Of a stretch of DNA of 64,000 bases, positions 55,663 through 64,000 are shown in pieces. Positions within the stretch are counted from its first letter, which is position 1. Each line of letters starts with the position of its first letter. The notes under the pieces were generated by a model. That model made no database searches, was not told where the DNA came from, and was given only the letters and a program-made list of their open reading frames with translations. A program made the translations under genes and the position numbers. This DNA comes from Lysinibacillus agricola (GTDB lineage Bacteria > Bacillota > Bacilli > Bacillales_A > Planococcaceae): assembly GCF_016638705.1 (NCBI RefSeq), contig NZ_CP067341.1, positions 4,529,501 through 4,593,500 of the forward strand. The letters run 5' to 3'.

Positions 55663-57609
55663 CTAAGTTAAATGGGAAAACATCTTCCTCCTGGCATATA
55701 GATAAAATCCTATTTGAATGATAAGATAAATTCCTGAAACGCTAAAGAACTGTAATAGTATTTCTGGATTCCTTATGACACCACCTACATCATTTGCCAT
55801 AGAAATAACATATAGAAAGGCTAAGCCCATGCCTGCTAGTGTTGGGATAAAGAATATGATTGTCATCTCCCTAGATATCATTCGCTTTACTTCTGTTGCA
55901 GTAATCCCTATATTAAAAAGTTTTTGATACTTCGCTTGTTCTTTATCGATCTCTGAAAAAAGATTTAAATATAATAAAATAAAGGAACCAAAAAAGAAGA
56001 TAATACTCAAAAAAGTCATGACAAAGAATAACATACCATTAGAATGGATATTACGATAATGGCTCCCTATTTTAGAGGCAATTTTGAATGAGTTCTCTTG
56101 TGATACATTCTTTCCTCTAACATCTACAATTGGTGGGATCTTTTCATTGCTATATCTTTCCTCTAAGTCCTCAACTGCCTTTGTTGTCTCTTTCCAGCTG
56201 ACAACATTAATTAAATGAAGGTTCGATGCAAAACCATTTACATTCGCTTTAAGAAACTCAAATTCGGAATTACTGACAATAATAAAATCTGAAACACCCA
56301 AAAGAGAATTAATATTACTTTCAATAATAGATTTTTTTAGTGAATAAGTGATATCGCCTTCTCTACTTGGAATTGTCCATTCCTGAATGTCTTCCTTCAC
56401 ATCCCCTGCATACGCTGGTTCTACGTTCAAATAACGAAGATATTCTCGCCCTTGTAATATTACCTCTCTAGAAGTTAATGCATTAAAATGATCCACTGTC
56501 ATTATGTTATAAAGGTTATACCAACCATCATACGTTTTCTCATAGTAAGAAAACAATGGAATTACTATATGCTTTTGAACAGGATTTTCTTCATTATTTA
56601 ATACTGCATCGAACTCACCTATAGACAAATTATCTTTCGTTTTCGGTTGGAGGAATGCTATATCAAAAGGATTTTGATTCAACACTTCCTTTTCATTTAA
56701 CGTATACGTGGATAATATGATAGTACTGTACAAGGTGGTTATCATGATCATCATTGTCACCATCATTAATATAGAGGTGAGTTGCTTAAATTTATAGTCT
56801 ATACTCGTCAATAACAATAATCGTTGATAATAAAATTCATTATTTTGTTTCGCTAGCTCTAAAAAAAAACTCATAAACTGAGAGAGACAAAGATATAAAC
56901 CTACAGTCGTTATTGTGAACCAAATATATAGAAATTCACCAGCATGTGGACCAATATACGTAATAAAAAGCCCTAGGACTGATCCAATAACCAAAACAAG
57001 TCCAAGCACTCCAAGCTTCGGACTTTTTAATTTAAATGATTCCGCAACCTTATTGCTTTTTAAGCTTTGTAGAAGATTTCGTTTTAATATCAGATAAAGT
57101 GATTTACCTATGGCAAAAAAGTAAATGATGATGAAAATGATAATGGGAAAGTAAAACATCTTGCTATTTAACTGAAAAGTAATTTCCTCTAAGCCCACAC
57201 TATTCATGAGAAGTAAAAAGAATAGCCGCGAAAATATGCCCCCTGAAAGAAGCCCAATTACTATAGAAAGAAAAGCAATAAGGGCATTCTCTAATAGTAA
57301 TAGTTTGCTAATATCGCGATTAGTCATCCCTAACGTTATGAATAGCCCAAACTCGCTATTTCTTCTTTTGATAAAAATACCATGTGCATAGGTAATGAAA
57401 AACATCGTAAAAACGATCAGGGCAATTCCTGGTACATTCAACATATAATCCAGAGATTCCAGCTTTTTAACTTGTTCGATTTGCTCATTGAAATAGAGGG
57501 TAGAAAACATAAAGAAAAACATAACGACAAAGCTATTACAGACCAAGTATAAAAGATATTTTTTATAATGCACCTTTGCCATTTTCCATACAACTTGCTT
57601 AAATGTCAT
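55663..57609 (-). CDS. ABC transporter permease, BceB-like
   Basis: 648 residues, ten membrane segments with a large outside loop of about 200 residues between segments 7 and 8 (about 310-515). Starts MTFKQVVWKMAKVHYKKYLLYL; RRNSEFGLFITLGMTNRDISKLL near 85 and KEQAKYQKLFNIGITATEVKRMISREM near 555 are FtsX-type coupling regions. BceB-type permeases detect and detoxify peptide antibiotics that bind cell-wall lipids, and signal to a linked sensor kinase. It overlaps the ATPase gene by 11 bases. Confidence 0.9.
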   Translation of the reverse strand: MTFKQVVWKMAKVHYKKYLLYLVCNSFVVMFFFMFSTLYFNEQIEQVKKLESLDYMLNVPGIALIVFTMFFITYAHGIFIKRRNSEFGLFITLGMTNRDISKLLLLENALIAFLSIVIGLLSGGIFSRLFFLLLMNSVGLEEITFQLNSKMFYFPIIIFIIIYFFAIGKSLYLILKRNLLQSLKSNKVAESFKLKSPKLGVLGLVLVIGSVLGLFITYIGPHAGEFLYIWFTITTVGLYLCLSQFMSFFLELAKQNNEFYYQRLLLLTSIDYKFKQLTSILMMVTMMIMITTLYSTIILSTYTLNEKEVLNQNPFDIAFLQPKTKDNLSIGEFDAVLNNEENPVQKHIVIPLFSYYEKTYDGWYNLYNIMTVDHFNALTSREVILQGREYLRYLNVEPAYAGDVKEDIQEWTIPSREGDITYSLKKSIIESNINSLLGVSDFIIVSNSEFEFLKANVNGFASNLHLINVVSWKETTKAVEDLEERYSNEKIPPIVDVRGKNVSQENSFKIASKIGSHYRNIHSNGMLFFVMTFLSIIFFFGSFILLYLNLFSEIDKEQAKYQKLFNIGITATEVKRMISREMTIIFFIPTLAGMGLAFLYVISMANDVGGVIRNPEILLQFFSVSGIYLIIQIGFYLYARRKMFSHLT

Positions 57610-58363
57610 GGGCTCTTCCCCCTAAGACGGCTAGATTATCAATGATTTGATTGAGAAATTCTTTCTTATTGCCCTTTTTCACAATATAAGAATGAATAAC
57701 ACCATCTTTTATAAAGATTACTTTTTGACAATAGCTAGCTGCAAAGACATCATGAGTCACAAGAAGAATGGTTGCCTCAAGCTCTTGAACAATCTTTTCA
57801 AAGCATTCCATAATTACTTCTGATGTTTTCGAATCCAAGTTTCCCGTGGGTTCATCGGCAAAGATAATACTAGGCTCGTTAACTAAGGCTCTACTAACAG
57901 CCGTACGCTGCCCCTGTCCACCCGATACGTTATAGGGATATTTATTCAAGATTATATCAATCCCAAAAAGCTTAGATAAACTTTTTACCTTCTCCTCCAT
58001 TTCAGCTGCGCCTTTCTTTTCCAGGATCATTGGTAACATAATATTTTCTTTTACCGTTAGGCTATCTAAAAGATTAAACTCTTGGAAGACGAATCCTAAT
58101 TGTTGTCGGCGAAACAATGCTAATTCATCAGCACCCATTTCACTTATAGCTTTGTCTTCAATTACAACTTCACCAGAGGTTGGCTTATCAATTCCACTTA
58201 ATATGTTAAGTAATGTTGTTTTTCCGCTTCCAGATGGTCCCATAATGGCTACAAACTCACCCTTTTTCATTGATAGGCTTATTCCGCCCAGTGCCGTCGT
58301 GGAACCTTCTTCCCCTGACTCTCCGTATATTTTAACTATATTTCTCGCATCTAAAATAACCAT
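57599..58363 (-). CDS. ABC transporter ATP-binding protein, BceA-like
   Basis: 254 residues from the ATG at 58363 (GGAGGG upstream). Walker A GPSGSGKTTLLNILSG (about 42), Q-loop FVFQEFNLLDSLT, signature NVSGGQGQRTAVSRAL (with V before SGGQ), Walker B IIFADEPTGNLDSK and H-loop VTHDVFAA. Powers the permease encoded next. The Bce pair lies behind a site resembling the BceR operator. Confidence 0.93.
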   Translation of the reverse strand: MVILDARNIVKIYGESGEEGSTTALGGISLSMKKGEFVAIMGPSGSGKTTLLNILSGIDKPTSGEVVIEDKAISEMGADELALFRRQQLGFVFQEFNLLDSLTVKENIMLPMILEKKGAAEMEEKVKSLSKLFGIDIILNKYPYNVSGGQGQRTAVSRALVNEPSIIFADEPTGNLDSKTSEVIMECFEKIVQELEATILLVTHDVFAASYCQKVIFIKDGVIHSYIVKKGNKKEFLNQIIDNLAVLGGRAHDI

Positions 58364-58443
58364 TATTCTTCCCTCCATGGAAATCGGTATTGAATACCAT
58401 TCTAAATTACAAGTGGCTATAAAAAAATTTGATTCACTAAAAA

Positions 58444-58467
58444 AACCTTACAACTCTGTAAGGTTTG
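58444..58467 (-). promoter_or_regulatory. Terminator of the kinase gene containing a BceR-like operator
   Basis: AACCTTACA-GAGT-TGTAAGGTT, followed on the reverse strand by TTTTTTT, ends the response regulator-kinase unit. The inner part TTACA-N4-TGTAA (58448-58461) is exactly the known BceR operator pattern TNACA-N4-TGTAA, about 85-100 bases before the ABC transporter start. Another small palindrome, GGTATTGAATACC (58386-58398), lies nearer the gene. One element may serve both ends. Binding is inferred from the pattern only. Confidence 0.5.
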
Positions 58468-58477
58468 GTTCTACGCT

Positions 58478-59506
58478 CTATACTTGAGACAAATGATTTT
58501 CTGTCGCTTGCCATCGAATCGTTACAGTTGTACCTCTCGTCACTTCAGATTGTATAGTAATCGGTTGCCCAAGCTTGTCTGCTATTTTTTTACTAATATA
58601 AAGTCCGATACCTGTGGAATTGGGCGTTCTTCTCCCATTTTCTCCTGTGAAAAATGGTTGAAATACTCTATCGATATCATAAGAATGCATGCCTATCCCT
58701 TCATCAATAATAGATAATATAATGTATTCCTCGAAACGTTCAATTTTGAAAACAAGCTGTTTCTTCCCGCTTTTTAAGCTTGAATATTTAATAGCGTTGG
58801 AAATGATTTGGTCCAATAAAATTGTGTTCCATTTTACATCAGTAACAACAAAGGCTTCTTCTTCATTAAATTCGATGACCGGAAATATAGAATGGTAAAT
58901 ACATTCCCTTTTTCGCTCATTAATGACTTTTCTCAACGTAGTAAGTAAATCAACTGCAGTTATGTCCAAATCGGTTTCAAAGCTTTCCATTCTCACCATC
59001 GTTAACGCTTGCTCTATTGAAGTATGTATTCGTTTGTTTTCTCGCTGAATTTTTTCAAAAAGGACAGTAGTTTCCTCTGTTTTTCCTTTACTAATAATCA
59101 GTTCTATTACAGAAACAGGCGTTTTTAAAAAGTGCATCCAATGGGATAAAAAATATAGACTTTCATTTTTCTGTTCCTTCATTGTATTATATTTTCGAGT
59201 GTGTTCACTTATATTTTTCTTTAGCAATTGATAAAACGCCTTCTGTTCCTCTGTATATGGTTGTATTTCGACAAATTGTCCTCTTAACATAAGCTCAATT
59301 GCTTTATTCGTTTGATAGTAGTTAAGCCAATCAATTACTAAATACACAGTTAATAAAAATAATCCTATCGATAATGGATAAAAAATTTCATCATTTGCCG
59401 GTTCATTTAGATGAAAAAAGGTCATAACGCAAATCATATTTATTAAATAAAACATGATTAGTAGCAACCGATCTTTTAAGAATTTTATTAAAATATGCTT
59501 TAACAT
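58478..59506 (-). CDS. Intramembrane-sensing histidine kinase, BceS-like
   Basis: 342 residues. Two membrane helices at the N-terminus (about 12-30 and 40-60) with hardly any loop between, so it has no sensor domain of its own and takes its signal from the ABC transporter. H-box SHWMHFLKTPVSVIELI (about 120-136), then N-box DQIISNAIKYSS, G1 DEGIGMHSYD and G2 NSTGIGLYISKKIADKL. Overlaps the response regulator gene by seven bases. Confidence 0.92.
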   Translation of the reverse strand: MLKHILIKFLKDRLLLIMFYLINMICVMTFFHLNEPANDEIFYPLSIGLFLLTVYLVIDWLNYYQTNKAIELMLRGQFVEIQPYTEEQKAFYQLLKKNISEHTRKYNTMKEQKNESLYFLSHWMHFLKTPVSVIELIISKGKTEETTVLFEKIQRENKRIHTSIEQALTMVRMESFETDLDITAVDLLTTLRKVINERKRECIYHSIFPVIEFNEEEAFVVTDVKWNTILLDQIISNAIKYSSLKSGKKQLVFKIERFEEYIILSIIDEGIGMHSYDIDRVFQPFFTGENGRRTPNSTGIGLYISKKIADKLGQPITIQSEVTRGTTVTIRWQATENHLSQV

Positions 59507-60207
59507 TGCGAACCCCTCGTAGAATTAGAATAGTGAAACATATACCCTACTCCTCTTTTGCTCTTGATTACATCATCAAATCCTAATTCAGATAGTATAT
59601 GCTTTATTCTCGTCATATTAACCGTTAATGTATTATCCTCTACGAATGTAATCGAGTCCCACACTTCCTCGATTAGCTCTTCTCTCGATACAAATGAATT
59701 TTTATTATCTATTAATTTTTTCATTAATTTAAATTCATTTTTGCTAAGGTTAATCTTTTTCTCGTGGAAAGTTAGAACAAGTGTATCGGCATCAATACAT
59801 AGCTGACCAACACACGTAAGATTTTGTCCTTTTGCTGCATATTCCCCATAAACTCTTCTAGTCGTCGCCTTCACCTTCGATTGCAGCATTTCAGACGTAA
59901 ATGGTTTCGTAATATAGTCATCAGCCCCAAGTTCAATAGCCATAATCTGATCTAGCTCTTGATTACGAGCAGAAATAATTAAAATTGGCACATTCGACTG
60001 CTTACGAAAAGCCCTACATAAATAATAGCCATCATAATAAGGTAAATTAATATCCAATAAAACTAAATCAGGTTTAATTCTCGTAAACTCATTCTCTATA
60101 TTCAAAAAGTTTTCAGGCTGTACAACAGTATACCCATAGCGCTCCAAGTTTTCTTGAATAAGCGCACTTAATTCAGTATCGTCTTCAATAAGCATAAGTT
60201 TGTACAT
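59500..60207 (-). CDS. OmpR-family response regulator, BceR-like
   Basis: 235 residues. Receiver domain (about 1-115) with acidic pocket EDD, phosphorylation site D52 in LVLLDINLPYYDG and K in DYITKPFT; C-terminal winged helix (about 125-225; LSKNEFKLMKKLIDN, VNMTRIKHILSELGFDDVIKSKRGVGYMF). It would bind the TTACA-N4-TGTAA site in front of the transporter. First gene of the Bce-type module. Confidence 0.93.
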   Translation of the reverse strand: MYKLMLIEDDTELSALIQENLERYGYTVVQPENFLNIENEFTRIKPDLVLLDINLPYYDGYYLCRAFRKQSNVPILIISARNQELDQIMAIELGADDYITKPFTSEMLQSKVKATTRRVYGEYAAKGQNLTCVGQLCIDADTLVLTFHEKKINLSKNEFKLMKKLIDNKNSFVSREELIEEVWDSITFVEDNTLTVNMTRIKHILSELGFDDVIKSKRGVGYMFHYSNSTRGSQC

Positions 60208-60359
60208 AGTTGACTCTCCTTTTATACGATGGATAACAGAAATTTTGAGAAAGAGTTATTTAAAGAATCATACTTAGGAACACTAACAACATGTTACATA
60301 TAATACCATTTTATAATATATAATGTATAAATAGTATCAATAAAGAAGGAGATTGAGAA

Positions 60360-60503
60360 ATAGATAAAACTAGTGATCATTATGTAATCGGAGAAAGCTA
60401 CAGTAGTAAATCACTTTCTGAAGCTGGTTTAAAGGAAAAGAATATTGCAAATTGGGTGGCCCACAATAATATTGATAACGTGCGCAGTTTTTTTTGCGAA
60501 TAA
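60360..60503 (+). pseudogene. Short gene fragment, start codon lost
   Basis: 47-codon frame translating as DKTSDHYVIGESYSSKSLSE...NIANWVAHNNIDNVRSFFCE. AAGGAG lies eight bases before an ATA codon where an ATG would be expected, so the start looks mutated. No family recognised. It stands just before the broken GNAT gene. The rest of 60208-60558 holds nothing else. Confidence 0.35.
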
Positions 60504-60558
60504 ACACATGAAATCAAAAGGCAAATTTATTAAGGGAAACTCGCATAGCTAACCTTCC

Positions 60559-60837
60559 ATGGTCATACGTCAAACAGATGCTATTGTTGGTGGACTGATG
60601 GCATGGCAAGAAGATAACCACAGTGTAATAGAGGACGTTTTTGTCCGTGAACCATGGAGAAAGCGCAGTATTGTCAAGTATTTGCTTACACAAGCTTTGA
60701 GATATCTTAAGTCTCATCAGCTACAAAAAGCTATTCTCATGGTATTAACTACAAATAAATCAGCCTTATCTCTATACGAATCTGTTGGCCTTTATATGGA
60801 CAAAGAAGAGATAAGGTACTTTACAAAACTAAATTAG
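60559..60837 (+). pseudogene. GNAT acetyltransferase, N-terminally truncated
   Basis: 92 residues that begin in the middle of the fold (GGLMAWQEDNHSVIEDVFVRE) and go on through the acetyl-CoA site (PWRKRSIVKYLLTQALRYLKS) and the NKSALSLYESVGLYMDKEEIRYF end. About half of a normal GNAT is missing, an in-frame stop lies just upstream, and the PWRKR loop deviates from the Q/R-x-x-G-x-G/A pattern. No ribosome site. A terminator (AGAGGGG-TTCATTG-CCCCTCT, 60851-60872) still follows. Confidence 0.6.
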
Positions 60838-60849
60838 GTAGGAAACAAA

Positions 60850-60874
60850 AAAGAGGGGTTCATTGCCCCTCTTG
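60850..60874 (+). terminator. Terminator behind the truncated GNAT
   Basis: AAGAGGGG ... CCCCTCTTG hairpin. Confidence 0.6.
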
Positions 60875-61043
60875 CTATTTCCACCAATACATCCTATTTA
60901 ATTGTCCTTTAGTACTAACAGTGAACAGCACTCCACATGTGCAAAGTGTATGTGGCAACACAAGGGTAAGTACACATGAGTTGATGTGATTCATTTTTTC
61001 TCTAACATTTGAAGAGTTACATCATTTCATTGTCCCCGTCCCA

Positions 61044-62006
61044 TCAACATTCTTTTCCAAAGTTATCAAGCAATGCACGCACTTCATCTGTTGATTTCGT
61101 GTTCATCAATTGATTTCTTAATTCACCAGCTCCACGGAATCCTTTGACATAAATTTTGAAAAAGCGATGAAGCCCTGTGATTGAACGTGGCAGTACTTCC
61201 GCATATTGATCTTGAAGATCAAGCTGCAGCCTTAAAAGATCAAGGTACTCTTTACTGCTATGCTCTTTTGGCTCTTTTTCAAAAGCAAAAGGATTTTTAA
61301 AAATACCTCGCCCGATCATAACGCCATCAATACCATATTGTTCAGCAAGCTGCAGCCCAGTTTGACGGTCAGGAATGTCTCCATTGATTGTTAGTAGCGT
61401 ATTTGGTGCGATACGGTCACGTAATTTTTTGATTTCCGGAATTAGCTCCCAATGCGCATCTACTTGGCTCATTTCCTTTCTTGTACGTAAATGAATAGAA
61501 AGGTTCGCAATATCCTGTTTTAAAATATGCGATAGCCACTCCTCCCACTCATTTACATCGTTATAGCCAAGTCGTGTTTTCACGCTGACAGGCAGTCCGC
61601 CCGCTTTTGCTGCTTGAATAAGCTCTGCCGCAACGTCTGGAAGCAGAATAAGGCCACTGCCTTTCCCTCTCGTTGCCACATTCGGTACAGGGCAGCCCAT
61701 ATTAATATCGATGCCTTTAAATCCTAGCTCTGCCATGCCCATACTCATTTGACGGAAATATTCGGGATTATCTCCCCAAATATGTGCCACCATTGGCTGT
61801 TCATCTTCTGTAAAAATCAAACGGCCACGCACACTTTTCATGCCCTCTGGATGACAATAACTATCCGAGTTTGTAAACTCTGTGAAAAATACATCCGGTC
61901 GTCCGGCTTCACTTACTACGTGACGAAAAACAACATCCGTCACATCTTCCATTGGTGCAAGTACAAAAAATGGTCGTGGTAAATCACGCCAAAAATTATC
62001 TATCAT
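61044..62006 (-). CDS. dus: tRNA-dihydrouridine synthase
   Basis: 320 residues from the ATG at 62006; GAGAGG stands 13 bases upstream, so a TTG at 62012 is also possible. FMN-dependent enzyme that reduces uridines in tRNA loops. Motifs: [16 protein letters not shown] (FMN), [20 protein letters not shown] with the catalytic cysteine (about 94), [19 protein letters not shown] and TINGDI...[13 protein letters not shown]. The RKEM wording and C-terminus differ from the B. subtilis DusB type, so it may be a second Dus group. Confidence 0.9.
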   Translation of the reverse strand: MIDNFWRDLPRPFFVLAPMEDVTDVVFRHVVSEAGRPDVFFTEFTNSDSYCHPEGMKSVRGRLIFTEDEQPMVAHIWGDNPEYFRQMSMGMAELGFKGIDINMGCPVPNVATRGKGSGLILLPDVAAELIQAAKAGGLPVSVKTRLGYNDVNEWEEWLSHILKQDIANLSIHLRTRKEMSQVDAHWELIPEIKKLRDRIAPNTLLTINGDIPDRQTGLQLAEQYGIDGVMIGRGIFKNPFAFEKEPKEHSSKEYLDLLRLQLDLQDQYAEVLPRSITGLHRFFKIYVKGFRGAGELRNQLMNTKSTDEVRALLDNFGKEC

Positions 62007-62419
62007 TTTCAAACTCAAATCCTCTCACTATGGATACAACTTCAAACTCTCGGTCAAAAAATATAAAGCCGAATGTTCCACTTCCTTTACACTTATATCA
62101 TGCTTAATAACTGATTATCAAATACAAGTACATTTGGACATTTATAATTTGTGAAAATCGGCAATATTTATTTTAACGAAAATCGGTCCTGAATGGTATT
62201 TTTATAAACAAAAGAGCAGATGCTATAGATTTCAACTGCTTTTCTATTATACTATCGCTTCACAATGAAGTGAGACTAGCCAATCGTTGAACTGTGAAAT
62301 AATGAAAAAAAGACGAATTAGAGGTGCAATATCACCATTTCTAAACCGTCTGCTTTTTATATTTCATTTAAATTCAACTTATAAATCTGAAGATGTTTAT
62401 ATACCTACACCAATCTTAT

Positions 62420-62675
62420 TTTCGACATCATGATTTAATGAAGAAAGTAATTTTTCTGCATTATTTTTTTAATCTACAAGATCCTCTCTTCTTGAACTAG
62501 TTTTTGCATTGTATTTAATTCATCATCGCTAATTCATTTCAACTGATTCTCGAGAAATAAAAGAAATACCCCTCGTAGCTTCCATAATTTGCAAAGAGCT
62601 TGAAGATAATTCTTCTATACTTGCAGATGAATTCGCATTATTTTCAGCAATGCCAAATCACTGTAGTCTTTAACA
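62420..62675 (-). pseudogene. Methyl-accepting chemotaxis protein, C-terminal remnant
   Basis: Reverse strand pieces in different frames: AENNANSSASIEELSSSSLQ-IMEATRGISFISRES, then DDELNTMQKLVQEERIL, then NAEKLLSSLNHDVENKIGVGI and a stop. The first piece is the C-terminal adaptation region of a chemoreceptor (alternating N/S/A/E positions). Stops and frameshifts separate the pieces, and nothing of the membrane or HAMP parts remains in 62019-62420, which shows only AT-rich DNA and a weak hairpin (62212-62246). Confidence 0.55.
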
Positions 62676-62681
62676 TCATGA

Positions 62682-63392
62682 TTATTCATTTGGACCGATT
62701 ACACGATTACGAATATCCAATTTTCCTTTACCTTCTGCACGTTTAGATAACGTATTACGCCAGTTAGGTGCTAGGAGTTCACAAGCAGCAAGTCTAGCTG
62801 CTAATTCTAAATCATGTTTTTTATTGTGCATAACATCATTGCATTTAGCCACAGTCCATTCAGGGAATGGTCTTTCTTGAAGTTGGAGATAATCTCCTGC
62901 TTGTATCTCCCCCTCTTTAAGAACACGAAAATACCATCCCGTTAAGCCCTCTTGTTGTATTTGTAAAGCTAAATCTTTTATCTTCCAGCGTCTTGCTGGT
63001 CTCCAACATGGTTGCCTTGGTTGCGAAACTTGAACGACAGCCCCACCAATATGAAATACATCACCGATACATAAATCATCTTCATTGATGTTTTTAACAG
63101 CTAAGTTTTCACCAAATGCACCGACGGAAAAGTCTGGCCTTTGTAATTTTTTTTGCCAATAATCATAATGAGAAACCGTATAGACAAAAATTGCCTTTTC
63201 TGGTCCACCATGTCGCTTAAGATCTGCTTGTCCATCCCCTCCAAGATTTGTTTTCCCTGCCCAAATCTTCCCTTTAACTGGATATTTTACAATTCCAGTG
63301 GTCCACTCACGATCCATTGGATGTTTTGCATCTTTATTTCCGAATGTTTGTGGCCTTCCTACCATTATTTTATCTATCACAGGTTGACTCAC
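62682..63392 (-). CDS. MOSC domain protein, YiiM-like
   Basis: 236 residues from a GTG at 63392 with AAAAAGGAG upstream (the frame is open further, without support). MOSC domain: GQADLKRHGGPEKAIFVYTVSHYDYW, FGENLAVKNINEDDLCIGDVFHIGGAVVQVSQPRQPCWRP with the conserved cysteine; after it a three-helix domain (SKRAEGKGKLDIRNRVIG end). Related to E. coli YiiM, which takes part in molybdenum-dependent N-hydroxylated-base detoxification. A divergent LysR gene and a perfect palindrome lie upstream. Confidence 0.88.
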   Translation of the reverse strand: MSQPVIDKIMVGRPQTFGNKDAKHPMDREWTTGIVKYPVKGKIWAGKTNLGGDGQADLKRHGGPEKAIFVYTVSHYDYWQKKLQRPDFSVGAFGENLAVKNINEDDLCIGDVFHIGGAVVQVSQPRQPCWRPARRWKIKDLALQIQQEGLTGWYFRVLKEGEIQAGDYLQLQERPFPEWTVAKCNDVMHNKKHDLELAARLAACELLAPNWRNTLSKRAEGKGKLDIRNRVIGPNE

Positions 63393-63524
63393 CGATATCA
63401 AACTCCTTTTTAAAATTAATTTTGATTCATATTTCAGCAATTTTAAGATGGTAATGCATAAACTTAAATATTTAAACCATTTTCTCCCAAAAATTCCGTC
63501 TATTAGAAATATATAATAAATTAG

Positions 63525-63557
63525 TGTATAATGATAGTTAAAACCTATCATTATACA
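63525..63557. promoter_or_regulatory. Perfect 13-bp inverted repeat, LysR operator candidate
   Basis: TGTATAATGATAG-TTAAAAC-CTATCATTATACA (arms 63525-63537 and 63545-63557). It stands in the intergenic region between the MOSC gene and the divergent LysR gene, 24 bases before the LysR start. TATAAT within the left arm may be a -10 box. It has the T-N11-A character usual for LysR sites. Confidence 0.6.
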
Positions 63558-63581
63558 TATAAATACTTAGGAGGAAATTCG

Positions 63582-64000
63582 ATGGAACTAAAACAATTGG
63601 AATACTTTATCGTACTATGTCAAGAGCTGCATTTTACACGTGCGGCGGAGAAACTAGGTATTGCCCAACCTTCTCTTAGTCAACAAATTAGCTTGTTAGA
63701 ACATGAAGTTGGGATGCCTTTATTTGATCGTATTGGCAAAAAAAATATACTTACTGATGCAGGTAAAACATTGCTCCATCACAGCTACAATGTTTTTCAT
63801 GAAATTTCTCAGGCACGTGCTGCAATTAGCGAGCTTCAGGGATTAGAGAGGGGTACGCTCAAAATAGGCTCCCTACTCACAGTTGTTAATTATTTGCTTT
63901 CCCCAACAGTTATCAGGTTTCACAATGCTTATCCCAATGTAGAACTTTCTGTACAAGGGTTACGAACTGGAGATATTTACAAAGGACTATTACAAAATGA
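63582..64000 (+). CDS. LysR family transcriptional regulator (C-terminus cut by window)
   Basis: First 139 codons; TTAGGAGG precedes the ATG by 8 bases. MELKQLEYFIVLCQELHFTRAAEKLGIAQPSLSQQISLLEHEVGMPLFDRIGKK is the standard LysR winged helix-turn-helix, followed by the linker helix and the start of the effector domain (GTLKIGSLLTVVNYLLSPTVIRFHNAYPNVELSVQG). Divergent from the MOSC gene and probably regulating it and itself through the palindrome between them. The effector is unknown. Confidence 0.92.
   Translation, partial: MELKQLEYFIVLCQELHFTRAAEKLGIAQPSLSQQISLLEHEVGMPLFDRIGKKNILTDAGKTLLHHSYNVFHEISQARAAISELQGLERGTLKIGSLLTVVNYLLSPTVIRFHNAYPNVELSVQGLRTGDIYKGLLQN

Overview
The window is 64 kb of low-GC Firmicute chromosome from a motile, spore-forming member of the Bacillaceae/Planococcaceae, most likely Lysinibacillus (sphaericus/fusiformis group). 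The reasons are many orthologs of Bacillus subtilis genes (YwqG, YfkK, YtiB, YfmL, MotAB, SbcCD, YkuD, PrkA-YhbH-SpoVR, LytH, alpha/beta SASP), strong AGGAGG ribosome sites, and an aspartate racemase next to an ATP-grasp ligase that closely resembles the Enterococcus faecium D-aspartate ligase. That pair fits the L-Lys-D-Asp (A4alpha) cross-bridge that defines the genus. No rRNA, tRNA, CRISPR array or prophage was seen.

Layout. 1-9 kb: truncated MFS exporter with an attenuator-like leader, SE1561 and YwqG proteins, class I fumarase, a P1B-type metal-efflux ATPase behind a Fur-like box, a YihY membrane protein, YtxH and DUF1128 proteins. 9-18 kb: motAB, an M29 aminopeptidase, carbonic anhydrase, a GNAT, PPK2, a TspO-like membrane protein, methionine aminopeptidase, and thiT under a TPP riboswitch. 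18-33 kb: a DUF4870 protein with a 38-residue cationic peptide, sbcCD, an SGNH esterase, a second M29 aminopeptidase behind a DEAD-box helicase, the racemase/D-Asp ligase pair, a C39-like lipoprotein, an acyl-CoA synthetase and a phosphoesterase. 33-43 kb: Cys-rich DUF305 and CWC proteins, one complete IS3-family element with a 5-bp target duplication, small spore-like proteins, a LysM-YkuD transpeptidase, DUF2935, RNase J, a half-size HsdS-like protein divergent from an XRE regulator, and a radical SAM/SPASM protein. 43-55 kb: the sporulation trio spoVR-yhbH-prkA, LytH-like peptidase, a stalk-domain protein of foreign composition, an MCP, DUF1456 and an alpha/beta SASP. 55-64 kb: a Bce-type two-component system plus ABC transporter, broken GNAT and MCP genes, a tRNA dihydrouridine synthase, a MOSC protein and a divergent LysR regulator cut by the window end.

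The intergenic DNA is dominated by a family of 100-200 bp palindromic MITE-like elements with ends GGCTCATCACC and about 8-bp target duplications (at least nine copies or fragments, two of them carrying the same nested insert), plus two further hairpin repeat families and a 21-bp minisatellite. Almost every gene or short operon is closed by a clear rho-independent hairpin, many of them shared by convergent genes. Functionally the window is housekeeping, envelope and sporulation genes. The most notable observations are the MITE family, the D-Asp bridge pair, the orphan HsdS-like/XRE pair with its palindromic operator, the Fur-like box on the metal exporter and the BceR-like site inside a terminator.
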